Positions 10,336-17,505 of a DNA stretch of 64,000 nucleotides are shown here, piece after piece (positions within the stretch are counted from its first letter, which is position 1; every line of letters starts with the position of its first letter). This DNA comes from Listeria monocytogenes ATCC 19117. Lineage in GTDB: Bacteria; Bacillota; Bacilli; Lactobacillales; Listeriaceae. The stretch is taken from NCBI RefSeq assembly GCF_000307025.1, contig NC_018584.1, forward strand, positions 1,240,001-1,304,000. The letters are read 5' to 3'. A program made the translations under genes and the position numbers. Below the pieces are notes generated by a model. The model had not been told where the DNA came from, did not search any database, and saw only the letters and a program-made list of their open reading frames with translations.

Positions 10336-10357
10336 TTGCATAAAAATTGTTACTAAC

Positions 10358-10387
10358 ATGTCAGATTAAATAGCTTTTACATATAAT
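10358..10387 (+). promoter_or_regulatory. Candidate promoter of aspartokinase gene
   Basis: ATGTCA (10358) and a perfect TATAAT (10382) are spaced by 18 bp, about 80 bp upstream of the start. The interval is too short for a lysine riboswitch, and I see no L-box features. Confidence 0.45.
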
Positions 10388-10465
10388 AAACTTCCCTTCA
10401 ACACATAAATGCGCTAAAATATAAACATTGATAAAAAAGAACTAACAAGGCAGGAGGGAACGAGA

Positions 10466-11680
10466 TTGGGACTAGTCGTATTAAAATTTGGCGGAACATC
10501 AGTGAGCACGGTGGATAAAATCGGGAAAACAGCAGATCAAGCCATTTATGAAAAAAAACAAGGAAATAAAGTCATCGTCGTCGTTTCCGCAATGGGGAAA
10601 TCAACCGACAAATTAGTCGCGATGGCAGAAGAAATTAGCGAGGCACCAGATAAACGCGAAATGGATATGCTTCTTTCTACTGGTGAGCAAATCACAATTG
10701 CTTTACTTGCGATGACATTAAAAGAAAAAGGGCACGATGCTATATCCTATACAGGATGGCAAGCGGGAATTGAAACAGAAGCCGTACATAGTAATGCTAG
10801 AATTGCCGATATTGATAGCGCTCGTATTGAATCTGCGCTTGATGCGGGACAAATTGTTGTTGTAGCAGGTTTTCAAGGTTTCACGACAGATGGTGAAATT
10901 ACTACATTAGGACGAGGTGGATCAGACACAACCGCCGTCGCCATCGCTTCTGCTCTAAATGCCGTAAAATGCGCGATTTGTACGGATGTAGTCGGTGTAT
11001 TTACGACAGATCCACGCTACGTGAAAAAAGCCCAAAAGTTAGAACAAATCACCTATGATGAAATGTTAGAATTAGCTAATCTCGGTGCCGGTGTTTTACA
11101 TCCACGCTCCGTTGAATATGCCAAAAATTTCCGAATTCCGCTTGAAGTCAGAGCGAGCCACGAACAAGTACCAGGAACAATGATTGAGGAGGATTTAACA
11201 ATGGAAAATACCAAAGTAGTCCGTGGAATTGCTTTTGAAGACCAAATCACCCGTGTAACTAGCCACTGGAAACAAAAAGAAGCAATGCGAGTTTCTAAAG
11301 TCTTTACAAAATTAGCAGAAAATAATATTGATGTAGATATTATTATCCAAGGAATTACTGGACTAGGTCACGGTAATCTATCCTTCACTATCAAAACAAG
11401 CGCACTCTTAGCCACACTAGCAGTTTTAGAAGAAAGCAAAGAATTACTTCAAATTGAAAAACTAGAATCCGAACAAGATTTAGCGAAGGTGTCCATTGTT
11501 GGCTCTGGAATGGTAAGTAATCCAGGTGTAGCTGCACAGATGTTTGAAGCTTTAACAGAAAATAATATTCCAATAAAAATGATTAGCACATCAGAAATCA
11601 AAGTTTCCACTGTCGTACCAGCGCGCAAAATGGTCGAAGCAGCCCAAGTTTTACATGACCAATTTGAACTCGATAAATAA
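10466..11680 (+). CDS. lysC: Aspartokinase, alpha subunit (LysC-type)
   Basis: Phosphorylates aspartate, the first step to lysine, threonine, methionine and diaminopimelate. 404 residues with KFGGTSV at residue 7, the kinase core (TLGRGGSDTTA) and two C-terminal ACT regulatory domains. Start is TTG at 10466, with AGGAGGGA 7 nt upstream. Length and layout match the lysine-sensitive aspartokinase II of B. subtilis, which is made with a separately initiated beta subunit; the same internal signal is present here at 11201. Confidence 0.92.
   Translation: MGLVVLKFGGTSVSTVDKIGKTADQAIYEKKQGNKVIVVVSAMGKSTDKLVAMAEEISEAPDKREMDMLLSTGEQITIALLAMTLKEKGHDAISYTGWQAGIETEAVHSNARIADIDSARIESALDAGQIVVVAGFQGFTTDGEITTLGRGGSDTTAVAIASALNAVKCAICTDVVGVFTTDPRYVKKAQKLEQITYDEMLELANLGAGVLHPRSVEYAKNFRIPLEVRASHEQVPGTMIEEDLTMENTKVVRGIAFEDQITRVTSHWKQKEAMRVSKVFTKLAENNIDVDIIIQGITGLGHGNLSFTIKTSALLATLAVLEESKELLQIEKLESEQDLAKVSIVGSGMVSNPGVAAQMFEALTENNIPIKMISTSEIKVSTVVPARKMVEAAQVLHDQFELDK
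11201..11680 (+). CDS. Aspartokinase beta subunit, internal in-frame start
   Basis: Within lysC, GAGGAGGA (11186-11193) stands 7 nt before an in-frame ATG at 11201. The resulting 159-residue product covers just the ACT regulatory region. B. subtilis lysC is known to encode its beta subunit from exactly such an internal start, so a heteromeric alpha2beta2-like enzyme is likely. The SD strength here exceeds what coding constraint (IEED) would demand. Confidence 0.7.
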   Translation: MENTKVVRGIAFEDQITRVTSHWKQKEAMRVSKVFTKLAENNIDVDIIIQGITGLGHGNLSFTIKTSALLATLAVLEESKELLQIEKLESEQDLAKVSIVGSGMVSNPGVAAQMFEALTENNIPIKMISTSEIKVSTVVPARKMVEAAQVLHDQFELDK

Positions 11681-11681
11681 A

Positions 11682-11737
11682 AATAAGCTTGTAGCATCAA
11701 AGAGGATTTCTCTTTGTTACTGCAAGCTTATTGTTTT
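11682..11737. terminator. Terminator between convergent lysC and yslB
   Basis: AATAAGCTTG / CAAGCTTATT outer stem with an inner CAAAGAG / CTCTTTG stem, giving a long two-tier hairpin. Confidence 0.75.
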
Positions 11738-12194
11738 AATAGCGTTCTTCGTTATCAATCGTTTCTTTACGATCCCATTTAACGATAATGGTTACTTGTT
11801 TTTTACGTTTATCAATTTCATCGTAGCTTTCTGTATACAGCTTCTTCTGTGATTGCAATTGTTCTGCAATAAAGCCAGCTTCTAGTTTAAATGTAGGCTC
11901 TTCTTGTGTACGGAAACGAGCAGCAACTGTTTCACCTTCTAAAAGTAAACGCATTTCATCTTTCTTTTCTTTCAAAATGCTAAAATTACCCCAAGAGGCT
12001 TCTTCAAAAAATTCTGCTACTTCTTCTAGAGACGCTAGTGGGAATTTACGTGCCAAGTCTTTCCCCGCCCAGTACATAATGTGAGGTGCTTCATCTCCAA
12101 GTAGTTCAGGAATTAAATAATCGCGTAGTAAATCTAAACCAAAACTTGGAACGAGAGCTTTTTCCTCGTTTTTATTCTGTTCATTTTCTGTCAT
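11736..12194 (-). CDS. yslB: YslB-family protein (DUF2507)
   Basis: 152-residue cytoplasmic protein of unknown biochemical role. It has the family core HIMYWAGKDLARKFP followed by AEFFEEASWG. The family belongs to the V4R/heme-NO-binding-like fold and adjoins racE in Bacillus as here. ATG at 12194 was chosen because the family starts shortly before the GLDLLRDYLIPELLG helix. Longer frames run back through a likely -10 box and are not convincing. It is divergent from racE. Confidence 0.85.
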   Translation of the reverse strand: MTENEQNKNEEKALVPSFGLDLLRDYLIPELLGDEAPHIMYWAGKDLARKFPLASLEEVAEFFEEASWGNFSILKEKKDEMRLLLEGETVAARFRTQEEPTFKLEAGFIAEQLQSQKKLYTESYDEIDKRKKQVTIIVKWDRKETIDNEERY

Positions 12195-12219
12195 TTCGGA
12201 TACCCCACTTTCATACACC

Positions 12220-12249
12220 ATTATAACCAAAATCACCCTAAAATGGAAA
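12220..12249 (-). promoter_or_regulatory. Candidate promoter of yslB
   Basis: On the minus strand TATAAT (12225-12220) is preceded by TTTCCA with an 18-bp spacer. Confidence 0.45.
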
Positions 12250-12377
12250 GCACAATAAATAAATTTCCACAAAAAAGCTTTTTTCTCAAAAAAGACTTGC
12301 GAAAAAGCTCAAAAAATAAGAAAATGGAAGGTATAGATAAAAAAATTGGAAATTAATAAAGAAATTGAGGCGAGACT

Positions 12378-13178
12378 GTGAAACAAGCTATTGGCTTTAT
12401 TGATTCGGGAGTAGGCGGTTTGACAGTAGTGCGAGAAGTGCTAAAACAGCTACCCCATGAACAAGTATATTATTTAGGTGATACCGCACGTTGCCCTTAT
12501 GGACCACGCGATAAAGAAGAAGTAGCTAAGTTTACTTGGGAAATGACCAATTTTCTAGTAGACCGTGGCATCAAAATGCTCGTTATTGCATGTAATACCG
12601 CAACAGCAGCAGCATTATATGATATTCGTGAAAAATTGGATATTCCTGTGATTGGTGTAATCCAACCAGGTTCAAGAGCAGCTCTCAAAGCAACAAGAAA
12701 CAACAAAATTGGCGTATTAGGAACACTTGGTACAGTCGAAAGCATGGCTTACCCAACAGCGCTCAAAGGACTAAACCGCCGAGTAGAAGTAGATTCACTG
12801 GCATGTCCGAAATTTGTATCCGTTGTAGAATCTGGCGAGTATAAAAGCGCCATTGCAAAAAAAGTAGTAGCCGAATCACTCTTACCACTGAAGAGTACCA
12901 AGATTGATACGGTGATTTTGGGTTGTACGCATTACCCACTTTTAAAACCAATTATTGAGAATTTTATGGGAGACGGCGTTGCTGTTATTAACTCCGGAGA
13001 AGAAACTGCTAGTGAAGTTAGCGCGTTACTGGATTACCATAATTTATTAGATGCTACAGACGAAGAAATTGAGCACCGTTTTTTCACTACGGGCTCGACA
13101 CAAATTTTCAAAGATATTGCAAAAGACTGGTTAAATATGCCAGATATGACTGTAGAACATATTAAATTAGGAAAATAA
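12378..13178 (+). CDS. racE: Glutamate racemase
   Basis: Makes D-glutamate for peptidoglycan. 266 residues with DSGVGGLTV at residue 9, the first catalytic cysteine in ACNTATAAA (Cys72) and the second in LGCTHYPLL (Cys183). Start GTG at 12378 with a modest SD (TGAGGCGAG). It is first gene of an operon with rph, the NTP pyrophosphatase and the phosphodiesterase; the intergenic gap to rph is only 12 bp. Confidence 0.95.
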   Translation: MKQAIGFIDSGVGGLTVVREVLKQLPHEQVYYLGDTARCPYGPRDKEEVAKFTWEMTNFLVDRGIKMLVIACNTATAAALYDIREKLDIPVIGVIQPGSRAALKATRNNKIGVLGTLGTVESMAYPTALKGLNRRVEVDSLACPKFVSVVESGEYKSAIAKKVVAESLLPLKSTKIDTVILGCTHYPLLKPIIENFMGDGVAVINSGEETASEVSALLDYHNLLDATDEEIEHRFFTTGSTQIFKDIAKDWLNMPDMTVEHIKLGK

Positions 13179-13190
13179 GAGGTGCCAATA

Positions 13191-13937
13191 ATGAGAGTTG
13201 ATGGAAGAGAAAGTAATGCATTACGAAATATTGAAGTAACACCAGATTATTTAATGCATCCAGAAGGTTCTGTGCTAATTGCATCAGGAAATACAAAAGT
13301 TATCTGTTCTGCAAGTGTAGAAACAAAAGTGCCACCATTTATGCGAGGAGAAGGCCGCGGCTGGATTTCTGCAGAATACTCGATGTTACCACGAGCAACA
13401 AACACCCGAAATATCCGTGAATCTTCAAAAGGTAAAGTTACTGGCAGAACAATGGAAATTCAGCGTTTAATCGGACGTGCGCTCCGTGCTGTTGTTGATT
13501 TAGATGCCCTTGGTGAAAGAACAATTTGGCTCGATTGCGACGTTATCCAAGCAGATGGAGGTACTCGTACGGCTTCTATCACCGGCGCATTTATCGCGAT
13601 GGTCATGGCAATCGCCAAACTAGACGAAGCTGTACCATTTGCTAAATTTCCTGTCAAAGATTTCCTAGCAGCAACTAGCGTAGGTGTTTTAGAAGAGGGT
13701 GGAACAGTACTTGACCTTAACTACGTAGAAGACAGCGCAGCGCAAGTAGATATGAATATTATCATGACAGGTAGCGGCGCCTTTGTAGAACTCCAAGGAA
13801 CTGGCGAAGAAGCTACATTCTCGGAAACAGAACTGGCTGAACTAATTGCCTTAGGTAAAAAAGGAATTAGCGAATTAATCGAAATCCAAAAAGAAACACT
13901 CGGAGACAAAGTCACAGCGCGGATTAAAGGAGAATAA
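13191..13937 (+). CDS. rph: Ribonuclease PH
   Basis: Phosphorolytic 3' exonuclease that trims tRNA precursors. 248 residues with [11 protein letters not shown] at the start, [14 protein letters not shown] (phosphate and RNA contacts), [15 protein letters not shown] and [21 protein letters not shown] at 13191 has AGAGGTG 6 nt upstream; an in-frame GTG at 13182 lies within that SD. It continues the racE operon. Confidence 0.95.
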   Translation: MRVDGRESNALRNIEVTPDYLMHPEGSVLIASGNTKVICSASVETKVPPFMRGEGRGWISAEYSMLPRATNTRNIRESSKGKVTGRTMEIQRLIGRALRAVVDLDALGERTIWLDCDVIQADGGTRTASITGAFIAMVMAIAKLDEAVPFAKFPVKDFLAATSVGVLEEGGTVLDLNYVEDSAAQVDMNIIMTGSGAFVELQGTGEEATFSETELAELIALGKKGISELIEIQKETLGDKVTARIKGE

Positions 13938-13940
13938 AAA

Positions 13941-14552
13941 ATGAGTAAAATTATTATCGCTACCGCAAACAAAGGAAAAGCAAAAGAATTCGAAAAAATC
14001 TTTGCGAAATTTAATATCGAAGTAGCAACCCTTGCTGATTTTCCAGAAATTGGTGAAATAGAAGAAACTGGAACAACCTTTGCCGAAAATGCCGCTCTTA
14101 AAGCAGAAACGGTCGCTAGCGTGTTAAATCAAACCGTCATTGCTGATGATTCTGGTTTAATCGTAGACGCGCTTGACGGAGCTCCTGGCGTCTATTCCGC
14201 ACGTTATGCAGGTATCGCTCACGATGATGCCAAAAATAACGAAAAACTACTTAAAAACTTAGAAGGTGTTGAACCGGACAAAAGAACGGCTCGTTTCCAC
14301 TGTACACTTGCTGTAGCCACACCTTCTGAGAAAACATCTTTTTATACCGGTGAAGTAGAGGGCGTTATCGCAGAACAACTATGCGGCACAAATGGCTTTG
14401 GCTATGATCCACTATTTTTCTTACCAGAATTCGGTCTAACAATGGCAGAAATTCCAGCGGAGAAAAAGAATGAAATCAGCCACCGTGCTAATGCCATTAA
14501 ACAACTAGAAAAAGATTTAGCAGAAGTAGTAGAAAAAGTAACCAAAAAGTGA
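13941..14552 (+). CDS. XTP/dITP diphosphatase (RdgB/HAM1 family)
   Basis: House-cleaning hydrolase that removes non-canonical purine NTPs (XTP, dITP). 203 residues with the N-terminal IIIATANKGKAKEF, the ADDSGLIVDAL segment, GVYSARYAG and the C-terminal GFGYDPLF and SHRANAIKQL motifs. ATG starts 3 bp after the rph stop with AAAGGAGAA as SD inside the end of rph. Confidence 0.93.
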   Translation: MSKIIIATANKGKAKEFEKIFAKFNIEVATLADFPEIGEIEETGTTFAENAALKAETVASVLNQTVIADDSGLIVDALDGAPGVYSARYAGIAHDDAKNNEKLLKNLEGVEPDKRTARFHCTLAVATPSEKTSFYTGEVEGVIAEQLCGTNGFGYDPLFFLPEFGLTMAEIPAEKKNEISHRANAIKQLEKDLAEVVEKVTKK

Positions 14553-14588
14553 GAAAATAAGTAACAGTATCACGGGGGAGGAAACAAA

Positions 14589-15113
14589 ATGAAATTATTA
14601 GTAGTTAGCGACAGCCACTCAGAACGTGACTGCTTAATCCATCTTAAAGAAAAATACGAAAATACAGTCGATGCGATGATCCATTGTGGGGATTCTGAAT
14701 TAGAAGCTGACGATCCTGCGATTCAGGGATTTCATACTGTTCGAGGCAACTGTGACTTTGGCGGCGGTTTTCCAAATGATTGGGTGGGAGAAGTAGACGG
14801 CTACCGCATTTTCACCACACACGGACATCTCTATAATATCAAAATGACACTCATGAATTTACGATATCGCGCACGTGAACTAAACGCAGATTTCGCCTTT
14901 TTTGGTCATTCGCATGAATTAGGAGTAGACATGCTAGACGACACCATCATTTTAAACCCAGGAAGCATTTCCTTACCAAGAGGACGCATCCGTGTCAAAA
15001 CATACGCTCTTATCGATTCAACACCAGAAGGCATTCAAGTTCGATTCATGGACCGGGACGACAACGAACTAACGGACCTAACCCAAACCTTCCCATTAAC
15101 GAAGCATAACTAG
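14589..15113 (+). CDS. Metallophosphoesterase, YfcE/MJ0936 type
   Basis: 174-residue calcineurin-like phosphodiesterase. Metal-binding motifs: VSDSHSE, HCGDSE, VRGNCD, FTTHGHLY and FGHSHELG, in the family order. Its homologues hydrolyse simple phosphodiesters in vitro; the cellular substrate is unknown. SD GGGGGAGGA. It is the last gene of the racE operon and lies directly upstream of the tRNA-Arg promoter. Confidence 0.92.
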   Translation: MKLLVVSDSHSERDCLIHLKEKYENTVDAMIHCGDSELEADDPAIQGFHTVRGNCDFGGGFPNDWVGEVDGYRIFTTHGHLYNIKMTLMNLRYRARELNADFAFFGHSHELGVDMLDDTIILNPGSISLPRGRIRVKTYALIDSTPEGIQVRFMDRDDNELTDLTQTFPLTKHN

Positions 15114-15162
15114 GTCAAAAGACACCCGAAAAAGAAAAAATGCAATAACTTAAAGAAAACCA

Positions 15163-15191
15163 TTGACAAACAAGCGATTTAAACATAAAAT
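15163..15191 (+). promoter_or_regulatory. Strong sigma-A promoter of tRNA-Arg
   Basis: TTGACA (15163) and TAAAAT (15186) with an exact 17-bp spacer, about 33 bp before the tRNA. Confidence 0.85.
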
Positions 15192-15223
15192 GGTATTTGG
15201 CTGTTGAAAAAACAGTGCCATTT

Positions 15224-15297
<74 letters not shown>

Positions 15298-15312
15298 TAA
15301 ATAGCTATATTA

Positions 15313-15440
15313 AAGAAATCTCTAAAACGTTGAAAAACCTTGATATTAAAGGTTGGATGGATGTTTTAGAGATTTTTTTATATCTTATAATATCTGTTTT
15401 ATTCCGTATTTTTCATGACATTTGTGACAAAATTTGTGCT
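15313..15440 (+). repeat. Degenerate repeat unit, copy A
   Basis: Terminator hairpin plus a downstream TTTTATTCCGT...TTTT...GACAAAATTT stretch. The same arrangement recurs as copy B at 16975-17085 with clear but imperfect identity, pointing to a duplicated block flanking the two small genes. Confidence 0.6.
15316..15379 (+). terminator. Branched terminator after tRNA-Arg
   Basis: AAATCTCTAAAAC (15316-15328) pairs with GTTTTAGAGATTT (15363-15375), with an inner AACCTT / AAGGTT hairpin and a T tail. A second version occurs at 16978-17038. Confidence 0.85.
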
Positions 15441-15896
15441 ATTTCCATCCATTTTTAATGTGAAAAAAGCATCTATTTTAGTTTGATTATGTTGATGCAA
15501 ATTAGAGCTTAGATTATTATAATATTTTAATGTTATTAATATCAGGTTGACCTCTCCTAAGTGTTAGACATGTTTCACCAGTCTCCATAGGAGTGTGGTA
15601 GCTGATTGCACAGTAATTATATACTTTACGTCAATATCAAAAGCAAGTCCAATTAAAATGGATTACCTTGCCCCGTAAATGACAACTTCTGAAAATAGGT
15701 AAAAGGAACAAAAGATGATGTAATTAGGGTCTAGTGCATTTGTGGTGAATTTAGGTTTTGATTATAATGAGAATCTCCGTTTAGAGGTTGTTCTTTTGAA
15801 AACGATAGAAGCAATTATAGGTATCGACTACCATATATTACTGAAAAAAGAGCTAGATTAAATAAAAAAATAATTCTAACATCATAGGAGGCAATT
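15441..15896. other. AT-rich spacer without a convincing complete gene
   Basis: Between tRNA-Arg and the first accessory gene I see no RNA gene, IS end or complete CDS. A short open stretch at 15742-15861 looks like a protein remnant and is listed separately. Confidence 0.5.
15742..15861 (+). pseudogene. Possible gene remnant, 39 codons
   Basis: A GTG-initiated frame encodes a protein-like peptide (NLGFDYNENLRLEVVLLK, then IDYHILLKKELD) and ends in TAA just before the next gene. It has no good SD and the frame is closed upstream at 15721. It could be the tail of a decayed gene or chance. Confidence 0.25.
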
Positions 15897-16370
15897 ATGA
15901 CTTTTTTAAACACCTTAAAATTAAATTTGGAAAATGAAAAAAAGAGAATGTTATCCGATGCTTTTATGAAAAAACAAGAAGGAATCATTGTAAACTATAT
16001 AGTGACTTGCAGTAAGGATTCTGCTATTGGCATTAGTAAAAAGGCAATTGATATATTATTGATAATCAATGAAAATACATTTCCTGAATGGCCAAATGTA
16101 GATAGATGGCTTTCTATTTTGCCAAAATATTTTACGGATTCTTTTTCAAAATCAAAAATATTGCATAGTGAAGATTGGCTATTTGAAGAGTGGTTATACT
16201 GGTTTGAACCTGAAAATAGATTTTGGTTTTTAGGAGAATTAGATCCTGTTGATAATGAGCATTTGAAAATAAGCATAGTTGTACAAGAACACCCTTTTCC
16301 AGTAGAATCATTAGAAGTTCTACTTATGAAGCTAGGAACAAGCGAATTACATGAAATTGGTATGGAATGA
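15897..16370 (+). CDS. Hypothetical protein, possible immunity protein
   Basis: 157-residue soluble protein with no signal peptide or membrane segment. It is acidic and Trp-rich in the middle (FPEWPNVDRWLSILPKYF; DWLFEEWLYWFEPENRFWF), ending with an HPFPVESLEVLLMKLG helix. This pattern, a small acidic single-domain protein next to an Imm51-like gene, is typical of immunity proteins of polymorphic toxin systems, but I cannot name the family. SD AGGAGG is well placed before ATG. No toxin gene is adjacent. Strongly AT-rich compared with the core. Confidence 0.6.
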   Translation: MTFLNTLKLNLENEKKRMLSDAFMKKQEGIIVNYIVTCSKDSAIGISKKAIDILLIINENTFPEWPNVDRWLSILPKYFTDSFSKSKILHSEDWLFEEWLYWFEPENRFWFLGELDPVDNEHLKISIVVQEHPFPVESLEVLLMKLGTSELHEIGME

Positions 16371-16475
16371 GGTTAAATGTACTTTTAACGGATATATCTT
16401 TTACAATAGAGCTGAATTTTGTTAGAGTTTAAAATGAAAAAACAACTAAGTTATAACGAAAGGAGCTAACACTTG

Positions 16476-16838
16476 ATGGAAAATTACGTGTCAATAGTAA
16501 AAATCGAAAACAATCTTTCCGTGTGCTTTTACAACAGCTCGGAGAAAGTAGTAGCAATTGCTAAGAAAATGAATGAGATTAACGAAGAAGCTTATATGCA
16601 TGGTTACAATTGGGAAGCATTTTTCAACTATTATTTACCTAAATATGCCCCAGATGTCTTAGAAGGAATGGGCTCTGATCCAGAAGCGGGAATGTATGTG
16701 GCGTATTACACGCTATCACCTGAAACTGAGGCACGAGCAGAAAAACTTGTTCAAGTAATTACGAATCTCATCGAAAATGAAGAACTACTTTATCAAATAA
16801 TTGAAAATGAAGGCAATAATATTAGTTGGGATAATTAA
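16476..16838 (+). CDS. Probable Imm51-like immunity protein
   Basis: 120-residue acidic protein. The central NWEAFFNYYLPKYAPDVLEG followed by DPEAGMYVAYY resembles the Imm51 family, whose members neutralise contact-dependent or type-VII-delivered toxins; this is recalled, not searched. ATG at 16476 is preferred over the TTG at 16473 because AAAGGAG (16460-16466) lies 9 nt upstream. A 69-bp near-copy of its 3' end lies at 17090-17158, showing that the gene was once duplicated. No cognate toxin is visible in the window. Confidence 0.6.
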   Translation: MENYVSIVKIENNLSVCFYNSSEKVVAIAKKMNEINEEAYMHGYNWEAFFNYYLPKYAPDVLEGMGSDPEAGMYVAYYTLSPETEARAEKLVQVITNLIENEELLYQIIENEGNNISWDN

Positions 16839-16974
16839 TCCTTTTTCTAAAAAATCCTTATCTATTTGTTCGTATAGTATTAGCAAGAGGTGAAGAACCT
16901 GTATAATATAATTGACGATATTTTAAAGCATTAGATCCTATTGGCAGATGCTCTTAAAACGTTAAACAGTAAAA

Positions 16975-17085
16975 TAAAAAATCTCTAAAACATTTGAAAC
17001 CCTTTGTAATTAAAAGGTGAATGTTTTAGAGATTTTTTTATCTTGCATTTCCCATTTTTATTCCGTTGTTTTTGTGGCAAATTTT
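16975..17085 (+). repeat. Degenerate repeat unit, copy B
   Basis: Second copy of the block described at 15313-15440 (terminator plus ATTCCGT...TTTTTGTGGCAAATTTTATT). Confidence 0.6.
16978..17038 (+). terminator. Terminator after the immunity-like gene
   Basis: AAAATCTCTAAAACATT (16978) pairs perfectly over 17 bp with AATGTTTTAGAGATTTT (17020), then a T run. It is homologous to the terminator behind tRNA-Arg. Confidence 0.85.
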
Positions 17086-17089
17086 ATTA

Positions 17090-17158
17090 AAACTAGTTCA
17101 AGTAATTACGAATCTCATTGAAAACGAAGAACTACTTTATAAAATAGTCAAAAATTAG
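17090..17158 (+). pseudogene. 3' fragment of a second Imm51-like gene
   Basis: Encodes KLVQVITNLIENEELLYK then IVKN-stop in one frame, nearly identical to the C-terminal part of the protein encoded at 16476-16838 and with very high nucleotide identity. The rest of that copy is missing and is replaced upstream by the repeat unit, so it is a truncated relic. Confidence 0.7.
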
Positions 17159-17505
17159 GACAAGCAGATTATTGAGATGATTGATCCTTTACTTTAATAA
17201 TAATTTTTATGTAAACTCATCCCTTATTAGGTGTTCTATTGTATGACTTGAGAGTAGTTTTTTTGAGAATTTCAAGCAATAAATTTAAATATATTAGAGA
17301 GTCTAAAATTAGCACTAATCCCTAAAAAGATATGAACGATATGTGAACGATGATACCAAGAAATGAAAAAATTTCTATACTATATTCAAATTGTAAGCTT
17401 GGGACTGCTATAATTAGTACTTATTGAGGCGATATAATGCCACATACATTAAATACAGAATAAACTCATTCTTTAAGATAATAATTACATCTAAGGAGAC
17501 TAATC
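17159..17505. promoter_or_regulatory. Upstream region of the internalin gene with extended -10
   Basis: TGC-TATAAT at 17406-17414 is the best promoter element, about 90 bp before the ATG. I see no PrfA box and no convincing sigma-B promoter. The rest of this AT-rich stretch shows no gene. Confidence 0.45.

Noticed and set aside
10336-10465. Lysine riboswitch before lysC
   Set aside because: The interval is only 130 bp, contains a plain promoter, and lacks L-box helices.
12271-12284. AAAAAAGCTTTTTT palindrome upstream of racE as an operator or terminator
   Set aside because: It is only an A/T run around a HindIII-like centre in an AT-rich region; too simple to call.
15540-15640. Possible IS element end (CTAAGTGTTAGACATG region)
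   Set aside because: No inverted terminal repeats or transposase fragment could be found around it.
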